Part shown: positions 23,434 to 32,592 of the stretch, piece after piece
Numbering within the stretch: the stretch's first letter is position 1
Layout: every line of letters starts with the position of its first letter
Assembly: GCA_007134735.1 (NCBI GenBank)
Contig: SLKG01000030.1
Span: forward strand, 1-45,807
DNA from: Kiritimatiellia bacterium
Lineage (GTDB): Bacteria; Verrucomicrobiota; Kiritimatiellia; SLAD01
Length of the DNA: 45,807 bases
Direction: 5' to 3'
Position numbers and translations under genes: made by a program
Notes under the pieces: model-generated
Seen by the model: only the letters and a program-made list of their open reading frames with translations
Told to the model about the DNA's origin: nothing
The model's database searches: none

Positions 23434-24684
23434 TCAGAGCGGGGTGGATCCAGGGGCCTTTGAGGTTTGTTCCGCTTCGGGAGTGGCGACGTACTGTTCC
23501 AGCCGTTTGAAATCTTCCGTATCCCGGATGGGATCAAAATCCGGGCTGGTTGTCCAGGCGCGGACAAAGGCCATGCCGAAGGCATCCGCCGCGTCCGAGA
23601 GTGTTGCCACGGCTGAGGCCGCGTTCAATTGCTGGGCATGGCAAACGGCCAGGTTGTAGTAGGTAACAGAATTCCTGTTGTCGAGTTTCAGTACTTCATT
23701 GAAGAGGGAGACGGCCTGGTGATAGTTTCCCAGCCGGGAATAGGCCACGGCCAGGTTGTTCCGGGCCACCACGTTTTCCCGGTTCAGTGTGGTCAGGCGG
23801 CGCAGGTACGGCAGGGCCTGTTCCGTATGTCCGAGGGCCAGGTAGGCCTGGGCAATAAGGTGGTTGGGCATTTCGTTATAGGCATCGCTCTCCAGCATCC
23901 AATAACTCAACTTTAAAACGGCGTCGTGCTGTTTTTGTCCTGCGAGGATAGTGGCCAGCTTCAGGCGCGCCTGATTGTGATGGGGATCCGCTTGCAGAAT
24001 ATGCCAGTACAACTCCGCGGCATCGTCCCATCGCTTCTGTTCTTTGTATATGTCCGCCAGGGCCATTTGGAGTTCCAAATGGCTCGGCAATTGTTCAAGG
24101 GCCTTCTCCAGGGTTTCAACGGCATGGTCTATTCGGTCCCGGTTGTTGTGGGAAGCGGCCCGGTTCAGCGCGTTTTGGGCGCGTTCCCATTCCCGGATGG
24201 TTTCGGCCATTTGTTCGGCGACCGCCCACGGTGTGGCCGGTGCGGCTTGAGAAACGGTTTCTTCTTCCGCGATCCCGGTGTCGGCTACGGGGCTTGCGGG
24301 TTCCGTGCGCGCCGCGGCGGCTTCACGCCCTTTATGCATGGTGATGCCCAGCAAGGCGAAATACGCAATCAGCACGCAGAGCAGCAAGGCCATGACGATC
24401 TTATTGGGAAACGGCATGGAATCGGAACGGCGTCGGCGGTGTTTTCTGTGTCTTCGCTTGGACGTGTGATGCGTATCGCGCGGGGCGGCGGGCGGATGAT
24501 CCTTCTTCCAGCTCTCTATCCCCCTTTGGGGCGCGGAGGGTGCATTATGGCCGGGGTTCCCCTTGTTCTCATGTGCGCCGGTATTCCCTTTTGTTTCCGA
24601 CGGCATACGGGTTACCCGTCTTTTTTTTATCAACGGGCGACTCTTCCGGTCGTGATATATATCGTCCTTGTGGGGCGTATTCAT
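23434..24684 (-). CDS. Membrane-anchored TPR protein
   Basis: About 416 residues from the chosen ATG. A very basic, His/Arg/Lys-rich cytosolic N-terminus (KRRHRKHRRRRSDS) precedes one membrane helix (IVMALLLCVLIAYFALLGI, about residues 105-123). An Ala/Glu-rich spacer and about six tetratricopeptide repeats follow (for example ALEQLPSHLELQMALADIY, WHILQADPHHNQARLKLA, VARNNLAVAYSRLGNYHQAV, quoted in part). Probably a periplasmic protein-interaction scaffold; the partner is unknown. The start is uncertain: the frame is open to 24795, ATG 24684 and 24606 are both possible, and none has a good ribosome site. It follows another TPR gene at 79 bases on the same strand. Confidence 0.75.
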   Translation of the reverse strand: MNTPHKDDIYHDRKSRPLIKKRRVTRMPSETKGNTGAHENKGNPGHNAPSAPQRGIESWKKDHPPAAPRDTHHTSKRRHRKHRRRRSDSMPFPNKIVMALLLCVLIAYFALLGITMHKGREAAAARTEPASPVADTGIAEEETVSQAAPATPWAVAEQMAETIREWERAQNALNRAASHNNRDRIDHAVETLEKALEQLPSHLELQMALADIYKEQKRWDDAAELYWHILQADPHHNQARLKLATILAGQKQHDAVLKLSYWMLESDAYNEMPNHLIAQAYLALGHTEQALPYLRRLTTLNRENVVARNNLAVAYSRLGNYHQAVSLFNEVLKLDNRNSVTYYNLAVCHAQQLNAASAVATLSDAADAFGMAFVRAWTTSPDFDPIRDTEDFKRLEQYVATPEAEQTSKAPGSTPL

Positions 24685-24763
24685 GGGATGCCATGCGTGT
24701 TTCCATGCTGAGAATACTATGTTGTATCCCTTTGCGCAACCGGATCTAAACGGCAATTTTCGG

Positions 24764-25939
24764 TTAACGGGAAACGGGTTGATCGGGGCGGACAAACGAC
24801 TGGAATTCGGGCGGAACGGTCATGCGGGGGTGCACGCTCAACACATCCGCAAGCACCTGGCGGGCCAGATGGGGAAGATCCTGTTGGGAATAGACCGTTA
24901 CCAGGCGCATGCCGATTTCGGCCTGCAGGTGGGGGGGGAGTCCGGCGGCGCGTGCCCGGGCGCGGCTTAACATGCGTGCGGCGTCATGAAGGTTGCCATC
25001 CCGGTAGAGGGCGAATCCCAGTGTGTCCAGCATGTTGGGGTTATCGGGTTCCTGTTGGGTGGCGCGCCGGGCGAGGCGGACGGCTTCGTCGATATTGCGG
25101 TTTTCTTCAGCCAGCAGGAACGCGAGATTATTGCCGGCCCGTGCATTGAGATCGTCGAGCGCCAGCGCGGCGCGATAATACCGTTCGGCTTCCCGGGGTT
25201 GGCCGAGTGCACGGTACATATCGCCGGCGTTTATATAGGAATCGACGTTGCCGGGTTCCCGGTCGAGGGCCGCCAGATAATCTTGCAGGGCGGCCTGGTA
25301 CTGCCGGCGGGCTTCGAAAAATTTTCCGCGGGACGTCCATTCGTCGGCGGTGAAAGACCATGCCGCGCGGCGGGGCGGACAGATGGTCAGGAGAAACCCA
25401 AGGGCCTGATGCCAGTATGTATTGAAGTCCGCATAAGACATCGTTTCGGCCTCGCGCTTTCCGGCATGCAGGAGTACCTGGTCGCGTGTATCGTCAAATC
25501 CCGTTATGACCACGATGCGCAGGGTTGATCCGTCCAGGGGTTCTTTCTGTATGGGCGTGATGACGGGCACGCCGTTCCGGATTCGCGAACGTACATCGTC
25601 CAGGGTTCCGCGCCCGGCGTAGACCCAAAGGCCTTCCTGCCCGAGATAATGTTCCAGGAGGGGCGTGATATCCGTATCGGCCGGATTTCGGCCGGCCATG
25701 CGTTCGGAGACCCGTTGCACCAGTCCGGGCCTTTTCCAGTAATGAAGGACGGAAGCGAGGGCGGCGGCGGCCTGTTGGTTCTCTTCGGCTTCGTATACAG
25801 GAACGCCCCTCACAACGGCCCCGGCGTCCGGGTCCGGTATGGACCGGGCAAACTCCCGCGCCGGGGTCGCGCAACCGGAGAGCAGGGCCAGTGCCGTCAT
25901 GACGACGGACAAGCCGAGTCCTATTGATTCATGGTGCAT
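24764..25939 (-). CDS. Lipoprotein with degenerate C39-like domain and TPR repeats
   Basis: 391 residues. A lipoprotein signal ends in LLSGC (Cys23). Residues about 45-190 follow the plan of the C39-like papain fold: VPVYEAEENQQAAAALASVLHYW, DITPLLEHYLGQEGLWVY, GVPVITPI, VVITGFD, VLLHAG, YADFNTYW (first one quoted in part as NQQAAAALASVL). In active members this reads Q-C-G-P-A-A-L-A; here the Cys position (about 57) is Ala, and the His normally before V-V-V-x-G-Y is Leu/Arg (140-141). It is thus probably a non-catalytic binding domain. Three to four TPRs fill residues 205-350. ATG 25939 has GGGGAA upstream. It lies 19 bases after the BON lipoprotein gene and likely forms an operon with it. 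Confidence 0.78.
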   Translation of the reverse strand: MHHESIGLGLSVVMTALALLSGCATPAREFARSIPDPDAGAVVRGVPVYEAEENQQAAAALASVLHYWKRPGLVQRVSERMAGRNPADTDITPLLEHYLGQEGLWVYAGRGTLDDVRSRIRNGVPVITPIQKEPLDGSTLRIVVITGFDDTRDQVLLHAGKREAETMSYADFNTYWHQALGFLLTICPPRRAAWSFTADEWTSRGKFFEARRQYQAALQDYLAALDREPGNVDSYINAGDMYRALGQPREAERYYRAALALDDLNARAGNNLAFLLAEENRNIDEAVRLARRATQQEPDNPNMLDTLGFALYRDGNLHDAARMLSRARARAAGLPPHLQAEIGMRLVTVYSQQDLPHLARQVLADVLSVHPRMTVPPEFQSFVRPDQPVSR

Positions 25940-25958
25940 GGATGCGTGTATTCCCCGA

Positions 25959-26282
25959 TCAGCGGGGAGGGTGCATTCGGTCGACCATTGAAACCACGCC
26001 GGGGGTGGTCTCTACCACGGCCCTGACGCGCATGCGAACAGCTTGATCGGGGACGGAGCCATAGAGGTACACCACTCCGTCTTCCGCGGTTGCGTTAAAC
26101 GCAAGCCGACCAGTAAGGTCGTCATTGCGGAGGCGGTTCAACACACTGAGGGCGAGGTGATGATCGGTGCGGTCTACATCCCGCGCCGGATGCGGGTCCC
26201 GGCTTGACAGCGTTCCACAACTGGTTGCCAGGAGAAGTCCCAGTACGGGAAAAACCAGAAGGGCGGCCCTGTATTTCATCAT
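25959..26282 (-). CDS. BON-domain lipoprotein
   Basis: About 107 residues. The signal ends in lipobox LATSC (Cys22). The mature part is one BON domain: HHLALSVLNRLRNDDLTG, NATAEDGVVYLYGSVP, then RMRVRAVVETTPGVVSMVDRM. BON domains bind membranes or envelope components, and single-BON lipoproteins such as DolP help outer-membrane integrity. This one has one domain, where DolP has two. ATG 26282 (or the adjacent 26279) follows GGGAG; the frame stays open to 26327. Upstream, 26283-26480 holds no gene; I see only short inverted stretches such as CCTGCGGCAGG and no convincing promoter or terminator. Confidence 0.8.
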   Translation of the reverse strand: MMKYRAALLVFPVLGLLLATSCGTLSSRDPHPARDVDRTDHHLALSVLNRLRNDDLTGRLAFNATAEDGVVYLYGSVPDQAVRMRVRAVVETTPGVVSMVDRMHPPR

Positions 26283-26480
26283 CGTTCTCCCGATGCGGCC
26301 TACGGCCATAAAGAATCCGTATCTCAATATCCTGACGACAGCGTAGCACCCTATTCATTATGGGGCAAGATGAAAGCCCGCCTTACCGCCGGCTGACATG
26401 GGAGGTCTGCGACAATGCCTGCGGCAGGTTTGCCGGTGGACGAAGCATGCCGTGGGCCGTCATGGATTTTGGAATCCGCC

Positions 26481-27233
26481 CTACAGGCTTGATGGTGTTC
26501 CCTCGGCCGTGAATTCGTAGCGGATAGCGGCGAGGGTGAAGAGGGCGGCGGTTTCCGTCCGGAGCGTAAGCGGGCCGAAGTGTACGGGGATGGCGCCGAG
26601 GCCGGCGGCGCGCTTCTTTTCTTCGGGCGTGAAATCGCCTTCGGGCCCGATGAGCAGGCCGATCCGTTCGACGGGCGGAGTGGCGGCCTGGCGCAGGACC
26701 TGGCGCAGGGATCGGCTTTCTTCCGACAGGTCGCCCAAGAGAAGCAGATCGAAAGAGGCCTGTTGAAGGGCCTCGGATAACGTATGGAACGAATGAAGAT
26801 CCGGCAGCCACGTGGCGCCGCACTGTTTGGCGGCATTCAGGGCGATACGCCGCCAGCGTTCCAGTCGTTGTGTTTTCCGGTCGTCCGGCAATCGGGCCAC
26901 CGCGTATTCGGTTTCGATCGCGCGTAACTCCGCCGCGCCCAGTTCGGTGGCTTTCTGGATGATCCAATCCATTTTTTGTCCCCGGGCCAGGCCTTGGATC
27001 AAGCAGGTGTGAGGCCGTGGTTGCGGTTCGCGGCGCCGGTTGAGGATCTTTACGAGGACCTTCTTTTTGTCGATACGTGCAATTTCCGCTTCCGCCACAC
27101 CGCCCTTTCCGTCGCAGAGTTCAATGGGGTGTCTTTCGCGGGCGCGCAGGACGTGAAGCACGTGATGCGCCTCTTCGGGGGGCAATTCCGTTTCGTCACG
27201 ATCCCATTCGGCGGGGGTTATGAAGCATCGCAT
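26481..27233 (-). CDS. rsmE: 16S rRNA (uracil-1498-N3)-methyltransferase RsmE
   Basis: SPOUT-class methyltransferase of 250 residues that makes m3U1498 in 16S rRNA. The N-terminal PUA-like part begins MRCFITPAEW and includes HHVLHVLRARE. The C-terminal knotted SAM site shows GLARGQKMDWIIQKATELGA, IGPEGDFTPEE and LTLRTETAA, which are the diagnostic family strings. ATG 27233 has GGAG about 11 bases upstream. It follows dnaJ on the same strand after a 90-base gap with no strong signal. This dnaJ-rsmE order is also seen in several other phyla. Confidence 0.95.
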   Translation of the reverse strand: MRCFITPAEWDRDETELPPEEAHHVLHVLRARERHPIELCDGKGGVAEAEIARIDKKKVLVKILNRRREPQPRPHTCLIQGLARGQKMDWIIQKATELGAAELRAIETEYAVARLPDDRKTQRLERWRRIALNAAKQCGATWLPDLHSFHTLSEALQQASFDLLLLGDLSEESRSLRQVLRQAATPPVERIGLLIGPEGDFTPEEKKRAAGLGAIPVHFGPLTLRTETAALFTLAAIRYEFTAEGTPSSL

Positions 27234-27323
27234 AAGCGGGACTCCGGGGAAATGGAGTACGGTAATGTTGGAATGCCGGAGAGCTGGAAAGCAAGCCGTT
27301 GATTTTTACGATACCCCGTTCTT

Positions 27324-28514
27324 TTATCGTTTGTCTTCTTTCTGCGTCTTTTTCAATTCTTCCTTGCGACGGTAGAATTCTTCCGTTTGTTTCTGCAGGT
27401 GCTGGGCCAGCGGGTGATCGTCATCACTGATGGTTTCCGCGTATTCCCGGAGGGCGCGTTTCTGGCGGTGCCCCAATTTGGGCGGCACTTCGACGACGAC
27501 TTCCACATGCTGGTCGCCGGGCCGGAAATGTCCGATGCCGGTGATGCCCTTGTTGCGCAGGCGGAAAATTCGTCCGCTTTCGGTCCCGGCGGGAATTTTC
27601 AATTTGGCGTAGCCGTGAATTGTAGGCGCGTTGATATCACCGCCAAGTGCGGCAACAGGGTATGGGATGGGAATCCGGCAGAAGATATCCTCATCTTTCC
27701 GTTGAAAGAATTCGTGCGGCCGGACATGCAGGACCACATACAGATCGCCGGCTCCACCGCCGCGTGCTCCGCCCTCGCCTTTCCCGGAGATTCTCAACCG
27801 GGAACCGGTTTCAACGCCGGCCGGGATTTTAAGGGTCAGCGTGCGGCGTCCCTTTTTCCGGCCGGCGCCGTGACAGGTGCGGCAGGGATCCCGAATGACT
27901 TCTCCCGATCCCCCGCAGGCCGAGCAGGGTTGTCGGACGTGAAAGAACCCGTTGGAGGTAACCGTCATGCCGGCTCCATTACAGGATCGGCATATTTCCT
28001 TCTTTGACCCTTTCGCCGTGCCTGCGCCCGAACAGTCCGGGCATTCATCCAGCACATCAAAAGAGATGTCGCGTTGCGAGCCGTATACGGCTTCCTCAAA
28101 ATCAATTTCCAAATCGAACCGGAGATCCGAGCCCCGGCGGGCATCGGACCGGCGGCTTTGCCGGCGACCGCTGAAGAAGTCGTCGAATATGCTTCCTCCG
28201 CCTCCGCCGAACGCGCCCATAAAAGTTCGCAGGGCTTCTTCCAGGTCAATGCCCTCAAAGCCTCCGAATCCGCCGCCTCCGCGGCCCGGCCCGAAGGCCT
28301 GATGTCCAAACCGGTCGTATTGCTCCCGTTTTTTCGGGTCGCTCAGCACTTCGTATGCTTCGGATATTTCCTTGAATTTTTCTTCCGCCTCGACGTTTCC
28401 GGCGTTCTTGTCCGGATGGTACTGAACCGCTTGTTTGCGGTAGGCCTTCTTGATCTCGTCCGCCGTCGCATTCCGGTTCAGTCCCAGAACCTCGTAATAA
28501 TCTCTTTTCGTCAT
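27324..28514 (-). CDS. dnaJ: Chaperone protein DnaJ
   Basis: Hsp40 co-chaperone that stimulates DnaK ATPase, about 396 residues. The J domain holds HPD (about residue 35), followed by a Gly/Phe-rich stretch ([14 protein letters not shown]). The four CxxCxGxG zinc motifs are [24 protein letters not shown] and CRTCHGAG, and two substrate-binding domains follow. The start is ATG 28514, or GTG 28520 which overlaps the grpE stop (GTGA), so it is translationally coupled to grpE. No dnaK is in the window, though grpE-dnaK-dnaJ is the common order, so dnaK must lie elsewhere. Confidence 0.97.
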   Translation of the reverse strand: MTKRDYYEVLGLNRNATADEIKKAYRKQAVQYHPDKNAGNVEAEEKFKEISEAYEVLSDPKKREQYDRFGHQAFGPGRGGGGFGGFEGIDLEEALRTFMGAFGGGGGSIFDDFFSGRRQSRRSDARRGSDLRFDLEIDFEEAVYGSQRDISFDVLDECPDCSGAGTAKGSKKEICRSCNGAGMTVTSNGFFHVRQPCSACGGSGEVIRDPCRTCHGAGRKKGRRTLTLKIPAGVETGSRLRISGKGEGGARGGGAGDLYVVLHVRPHEFFQRKDEDIFCRIPIPYPVAALGGDINAPTIHGYAKLKIPAGTESGRIFRLRNKGITGIGHFRPGDQHVEVVVEVPPKLGHRQKRALREYAETISDDDHPLAQHLQKQTEEFYRRKEELKKTQKEDKR

Positions 28515-28516
28515 GG

Positions 28517-29116
28517 TCACTGATTATCCGTGCGGTGATCGACCGGGCCGGGTGGGGCATCGGGCGGGGGCTCGTGGGAATCCTCTTCTCCGGCGGGGCC
28601 GCTTGAAACGACCACCTGGGCCGGGCGGATCAATTTGTCGCCAAGTTTATATCCCCGGCGGGTTTGGGCGATAACGGTATCGGCCGGATGTTCCTCGGAG
28701 GGCACATGGGTTATCGCTTCGTGCTGATGCGGGTCAAAATCGCATCCTTCGGCGTCGATGGGCTGCAGCTTGAATTTCGCCAGTGTTTGCTCAAGTTGAT
28801 TGTATACCAAACGAAAGCCGTCGATAACGGCGTCATCGACATTGTGTTTGTCGGCCGTGTGGAGGCCCATTTCGAAATGGTCCAGGACAGGAAGCAATTC
28901 GGCGATCAGGTCTTCGTTGGCCTGCTGATACCAATTGTTCCGATCTCGCTGCACCCGTTTCCGGTAATTTTCGAAATCGGCTTGCAGGCGCGTCATGCGT
29001 TGCTCCAAGCCTTCTTCTTCCGGGCGCGTTTCCTCAACGGCCGGTTCGTCCGTTTTCTGATCCGCGTCGGATTCCGTGGCGCGTTTGCGCGATTTCCTGG
29101 TGCCTTGTTTTCCCAT
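28517..29116 (-). CDS. grpE: Nucleotide exchange factor GrpE
   Basis: Exchange factor for DnaK of about 199 residues. A charged N-terminus ([14 protein letters not shown], then Glu-rich) leads into the long dimerising coil ([17 protein letters not shown]). The beta-wing domain carries the family signature [11 protein letters not shown] and [15 protein letters not shown]. The C-terminal tail is Pro/Asp-rich. ATG 29116 has AGGAG 11 bases upstream; an in-frame GTG at 29128 lies too close to that site. The stop overlaps the dnaJ start. Confidence 0.95.
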   Translation of the reverse strand: MGKQGTRKSRKRATESDADQKTDEPAVEETRPEEEGLEQRMTRLQADFENYRKRVQRDRNNWYQQANEDLIAELLPVLDHFEMGLHTADKHNVDDAVIDGFRLVYNQLEQTLAKFKLQPIDAEGCDFDPHQHEAITHVPSEEHPADTVIAQTRRGYKLGDKLIRPAQVVVSSGPAGEEDSHEPPPDAPPGPVDHRTDNQ

Positions 29117-29195
29117 AAAGCGAGCCACTCCTGTTTAAGAGACAAGGGATTGCGCGCGTCCGGATGCATACCCGTACGAGCGGCAACGGGGATGG

Positions 29196-29660
29196 TTAAA
29201 TTTTCTTCACGAGCCTCAAGCGGTTCCCGTTTGGGCCGCCCCGCTCGTAGGATGCGTCATCCACGAATTTCCGGATGATATACATACCCAGTCCACGATC
29301 GTTTTCGCTGTCCAGGTACTCTTCCGGATCCGTTGCTTGAAATTCCTCAAAATCAAAACCTTTGCCATGGTCGAATATTTCCGCAACGACCCTGTCCTTG
29401 GTGTGAAAAAGGTTGATATGAATGCCGGTTTCCGGCCCCCCTTTATTCGCGGCGTCCTCTCCGCCATAGCTGTGCTCGATGATGTTGGAGCAGGATTCAT
29501 CGACCGCCATTTCCAATTGAGCGGCATCGAATTCGCTCAAACCCGCCCGGACGCATGTATCCAGAACGGATTGGCGGACAATCCGGAGGTATCCATACTT
29601 TGACGGAATATGCAGGGTCAAGAACCCTTCAGCCGATTCCGATTCTTTCGACCAAGACAT
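29196..29660 (-). CDS. RsbW-like anti-sigma factor / serine kinase (HATPase)
   Basis: GHKL-fold ATPase of 154 residues of the RsbW/SpoIIAB kind, expected to phosphorylate a STAS antagonist and, when free, hold a sigma factor. N-box EMAVDESCSNIIEHSY (Asn59), G1 DHGKGFD and G2 DRGLGMYII are intact. The N-terminal segment (LHIPSKYGYLRIVRQ) is typical of HATPase_c_2 proteins. It follows the 115-residue STAS gene by 26 bases, so kinase and antagonist are made together. Whether the real target is a sigma factor is unknown; in this phylum such modules often control outputs other than sigma-B. Confidence 0.9.
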   Translation of the reverse strand: MSWSKESESAEGFLTLHIPSKYGYLRIVRQSVLDTCVRAGLSEFDAAQLEMAVDESCSNIIEHSYGGEDAANKGGPETGIHINLFHTKDRVVAEIFDHGKGFDFEEFQATDPEEYLDSENDRGLGMYIIRKFVDDASYERGGPNGNRLRLVKKI

Positions 29661-29686
29661 GATTCCTGCTTTCGTATTTCAGGGGT

Positions 29687-30034
29687 TCAAGACTCGAATT
29701 TTGCCACGGCGTCATCCACCGACGAATAGATCTCCAGAATCTTATGAAAGCCCAGTAATTTGACAATATTTAATATTTTAGGGGACAATTTTGCGAGTTT
29801 CATGTCGCCATCTTGTTCACGTGCCCGGCGAGCAAACCCGATCAGGGCTCCCAGGGCTGCGCTGGAGACGTAATCCAGGCCACTGCAATCCAGCACGACC
29901 CGGTTTCGGTTATTCTGGCGCAGCGAGTTCAGGGTCGACTCCAACCGGGGGAACGAATATGAATCCAGCGCGCCGTCAAGCTGAACAATGTCCAGATTAT
30001 CCCGTTCTTCTGTCTTGATTATGCATTCCCTCAT
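29687..30034 (-). CDS. STAS-domain anti-anti-sigma factor (RsbV-like)
   Basis: Single STAS domain, 115 residues. LDGALDSYSFPRLES and VVLDCSGLDYVSSAALGAL contain the usual phosphorylatable Ser in the D-Y-V-S-S-A motif (Ser57 or Ser58). It should bind the adjacent kinase when unphosphorylated and release that kinase's target. It sits between the phosphatase gene (25 bases upstream) and the kinase gene (26 bases downstream), as expected for a partner-switching operon. Confidence 0.92.
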   Translation of the reverse strand: MRECIIKTEERDNLDIVQLDGALDSYSFPRLESTLNSLRQNNRNRVVLDCSGLDYVSSAALGALIGFARRAREQDGDMKLAKLSPKILNIVKLLGFHKILEIYSSVDDAVAKFES

Positions 30035-30058
30035 AACACCTCTCCATTTGGACGTATT

Positions 30059-31519
30059 CTACTCCAAAACGCGCAGGGCAAGCAAGGTCATATCATCATA
30101 TTGTCCCATATCGCCCACGAAGCGCAGCAGTCTTTGCTGAACATTGTTCAGCACGCTGTTGGCGCCTTCCGGGGCGGCGATACTGACGGCTTCCAGGAAA
30201 TTATCTATTCCCCATTCCTCTCCCCGGACGTTCATGGCCTCGGTAACGCCGTCCGTATAGGCGACCACGACGTCATGGGCCTGGAGGGGGACGGTGACGG
30301 GCTTGATGGATGCTTCAAAGGCGTCCATATCGGCGATGCCCATGGCGATGCCGGGGGAATCAACGATGGTGAACCCGCGCTTTCCGGCCTGGCTGAGGGC
30401 GGGCCGTTCGTGTCCGGCGCGCGCCACCGTCAGTTCCCGGGTTCGAATGTTCAGCACCATGTACAGCATGCTGACGAACATATCCTCGGCAATGTCGTCG
30501 GCCATGACGCGATCTACGGCGATCAATACATCGGCCGGGTTCGTACAACCGGGTGCCTGTGCCCGGAAGGTGCTTCGGCAGATCGACATCATGATGGCGC
30601 CGACAATGCCCTTTCCGGAAACATCGGCGATGGCAATGCCCAGATGGTCTTCATCCACGCGTATGAAATCATAGTAATCGCCTCCGATTTCGCGGGCGGG
30701 ATGGGCGAAGGCGCCCATTTCCACGCCTTCGATATGCGGGATGGATTTGGGTAGTAACGCCGTCTGGATCTGGCGTGCCACATTGAGGTCGTAATCGATT
30801 TGTTTCTTTTCGTCCAGGGACTCTCGCATGCCCGCATAATGGACCGAAACCGAAGCTTGATCGGCCAGGGCTTGAAGAAGGCTCATGTCGGTTTCGCTGA
30901 ACGGGCGGCGGTCCACCCGGTTTGTAACGGCCACCACCCCGAGCACTTTTTGCAGGAATCGCATGGGGACCAGCACGATGGAGTGGATGTGAAGAAATTC
31001 CTCTTCATAGCGTGGGATTCTGGAGTCGAGTGCGGCATCTTCGATGAGGATGGCTTTCCCAAAGTCGGCGACCTCGCCGATTAGCCCTTCCCCTTTCCGG
31101 ACATGCTGGTTTCGAATCATGTGTTCAAGGTGCTGGGACTTGCTGACCGCCTTGGTGAACCCCGGGTCAAGCGTTCCGGCGAGCGGCGGAAATATGCCGG
31201 ATACCGTGCGCGCCCGGAGGGTTGTCTCGCCCGGCTCCATCAGGTAAATGACGCCGGCTCCGGCGCGGGTGGTACGCAGGGCATAGAAAAGGACACGCTG
31301 GAGCATGCGGTCCAGGTCGATTTCCTCGCTGTGCGCAAACACTTCTCCCACATCGTGAACAAACCCGAAGATGACTTCTTTCTCCTGTTGCAGGGCATCG
31401 CGTTCCATGCGAAGGCGGCGATTGGCGTGGGATACCCGGACCAGGGCCATCAGGAGGGTCGCGAGCAGGGCCAGGACAAAAACGACCAGGAGAAAGGCGC
31501 TGATGATTCCGGCATTCAT
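30059..31519 (-). CDS. RsbU/SpoIIE-type serine phosphatase with GAF domain
   Basis: 486 residues. One N-terminal membrane helix (IISAFLLVVFVLALLATLLMA) and a short coil (RLRMERDALQQEKEVIFGF) lead to a GAF sensor domain (about 65-225; VIYLMEPGETTLRARTVSG, VAVTNRVDRRPF). A linker coil follows, then a PP2C/SpoIIE domain with metal-site motifs REIGGDYYDF, IADVSGKGIVGA and VAYTDGVTEAMN. It should remove phosphate from the STAS partner(s) on a small-molecule or membrane signal. Its start overlaps the stop of the 185-residue STAS gene (ATGA), so the two are coupled. Confidence 0.93.
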   Translation of the reverse strand: MNAGIISAFLLVVFVLALLATLLMALVRVSHANRRLRMERDALQQEKEVIFGFVHDVGEVFAHSEEIDLDRMLQRVLFYALRTTRAGAGVIYLMEPGETTLRARTVSGIFPPLAGTLDPGFTKAVSKSQHLEHMIRNQHVRKGEGLIGEVADFGKAILIEDAALDSRIPRYEEEFLHIHSIVLVPMRFLQKVLGVVAVTNRVDRRPFSETDMSLLQALADQASVSVHYAGMRESLDEKKQIDYDLNVARQIQTALLPKSIPHIEGVEMGAFAHPAREIGGDYYDFIRVDEDHLGIAIADVSGKGIVGAIMMSICRSTFRAQAPGCTNPADVLIAVDRVMADDIAEDMFVSMLYMVLNIRTRELTVARAGHERPALSQAGKRGFTIVDSPGIAMGIADMDAFEASIKPVTVPLQAHDVVVAYTDGVTEAMNVRGEEWGIDNFLEAVSIAAPEGANSVLNNVQQRLLRFVGDMGQYDDMTLLALRVLE

Positions 31520-32073
31520 GTTTTTTCGGGGTCGTCTTCGCGGGCCTTGTGAACATCCTGCCGCAGGAAGGTCAATACGTCTTTGAACCGCGGCAGATTG
31601 TCGGGGGACAATTCGACGAGATTCTCGTGCGCTTCCAGCATCATTTCGGCGGTGTCTTTCCGGGTTTCCTCGCCGGCCTCCATGGCGGTCATCCGGTTTG
31701 CGGCCTCCAGGATCGGCTTAAATTCCTCGGGGGTCGAGCCGGACATGCACGGTTTCGCGACCTGGTCGAGGCCCAATGTGGCCAATAAACCACGCGTTCG
31801 GGCGGACAGGTTGACGATATACAACTCGCCGTTCTTCATAGCGCGCAATCGAAAGGCGATTCCCGCCAGGACCCCCATGAACGTACTGTCCATACCGATG
31901 CATTCGGCCAGGTCCACCACAATGCGCCGGACTCCCTGGTCGATGGCCGCCGCGCCGAAGTTCTTGAGGGGTTTACTGACCTTGAACGAGCCTCGTTCCC
32001 GGACGCGAATGAATGCCGTGTCCCGATGGACGGCGACAAAGAGTTGGTCTTCGGTTTTGTTTGAATCGGCCAT
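31516..32073 (-). CDS. STAS protein with C-terminal helical extension
   Basis: About 185 residues. Residues 10-110 form a STAS domain (TAFIRVRERGSF, RRIVVDLAECIGMDSTFMGVLAG) with candidate phosphosite Ser63/Thr64. About 75 further residues are Glu/Ala-rich helices (EEFKPILEAANRMTAME, LEAHENLVELSPDN) not found in plain RsbV proteins. A second STAS member in the same operon suggests a two-layer switch or a dedicated phosphatase partner. ATG 32073 has AGGTGA 6 bases upstream; a GTG at 32082 is in frame. It starts directly after the exported hypothetical gene. Confidence 0.88.
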   Translation of the reverse strand: MADSNKTEDQLFVAVHRDTAFIRVRERGSFKVSKPLKNFGAAAIDQGVRRIVVDLAECIGMDSTFMGVLAGIAFRLRAMKNGELYIVNLSARTRGLLATLGLDQVAKPCMSGSTPEEFKPILEAANRMTAMEAGEETRKDTAEMMLEAHENLVELSPDNLPRFKDVLTFLRQDVHKAREDDPEKT

Positions 32074-32082
32074 ACGGCTCAC

Positions 32083-32568
32083 CTATTTCCAATTTGTAGA
32101 CGCCTGTTGTGCGATGGTTCGGCCGGTATGCCGGATGCGGACCCGCCACGCCGTTACCGGGCCCCAACGGGCAACATCGGTGCGGGGCACAATGAACCGG
32201 GCAATTTGAGGGTGTAGCACATCGCCCTCGTACTCAATGGACATGGTTGAAGGCTCTCCGAGGTGTGGATGACGATATTCAAACAACACGACGACGCCGG
32301 ACGGCAGGCCTTGCTCCGGGGGGGTCCATGATACGTCGAAGATTTGATCGTCGTGCACGACGAATTCATCCATGAACAGGGGAAGTTGCCGCGCGTGCAG
32401 GCCGCGCGCGAATTCCCGGGGGATATGCCCATCGAACTGTTCGGCAACGTGGATTGTAACAGACGGATGTGACGGTCCCGGGGAGGCAAAGGTATGCGGC
32501 AGGCCGATGAGCAGGGCCATACATCCAAGCATATACGACACCGATCGCATGTGACGGTTCAGGTTCAT
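32083..32568 (-). CDS. Exported protein of unknown function
   Basis: 161 residues, family not recognised. An N-terminal signal peptide (YMLGCMALLIGLPHTFA, cleavage near residue 29) predicts export. A cysteine lies inside the hydrophobic stretch (MLGCMAL), but the context is not a good lipobox. The mature part has beta-rich, Ig-like wording (VSWTPPEQGLPSGVVVLFEYRHP, VTAWRVRIRHTG, quoted in part), consistent with a small beta-sandwich. It is the first gene of the run that continues into the partner-switching set, 9 bases before it. It might be an envelope sensor or merely co-transcribed. Confidence 0.7.
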   Translation of the reverse strand: MNLNRHMRSVSYMLGCMALLIGLPHTFASPGPSHPSVTIHVAEQFDGHIPREFARGLHARQLPLFMDEFVVHDDQIFDVSWTPPEQGLPSGVVVLFEYRHPHLGEPSTMSIEYEGDVLHPQIARFIVPRTDVARWGPVTAWRVRIRHTGRTIAQQASTNWK

Positions 32569-32592
32569 ATTGCGTCCTAGTGGGGCACGTTA

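Noticed and set aside
27863-27875. GTGACAGGTGCGG in dnaJ as a motif copy outside the cluster
   Set aside because: Matches only GACAGGT; the GGG part is missing.
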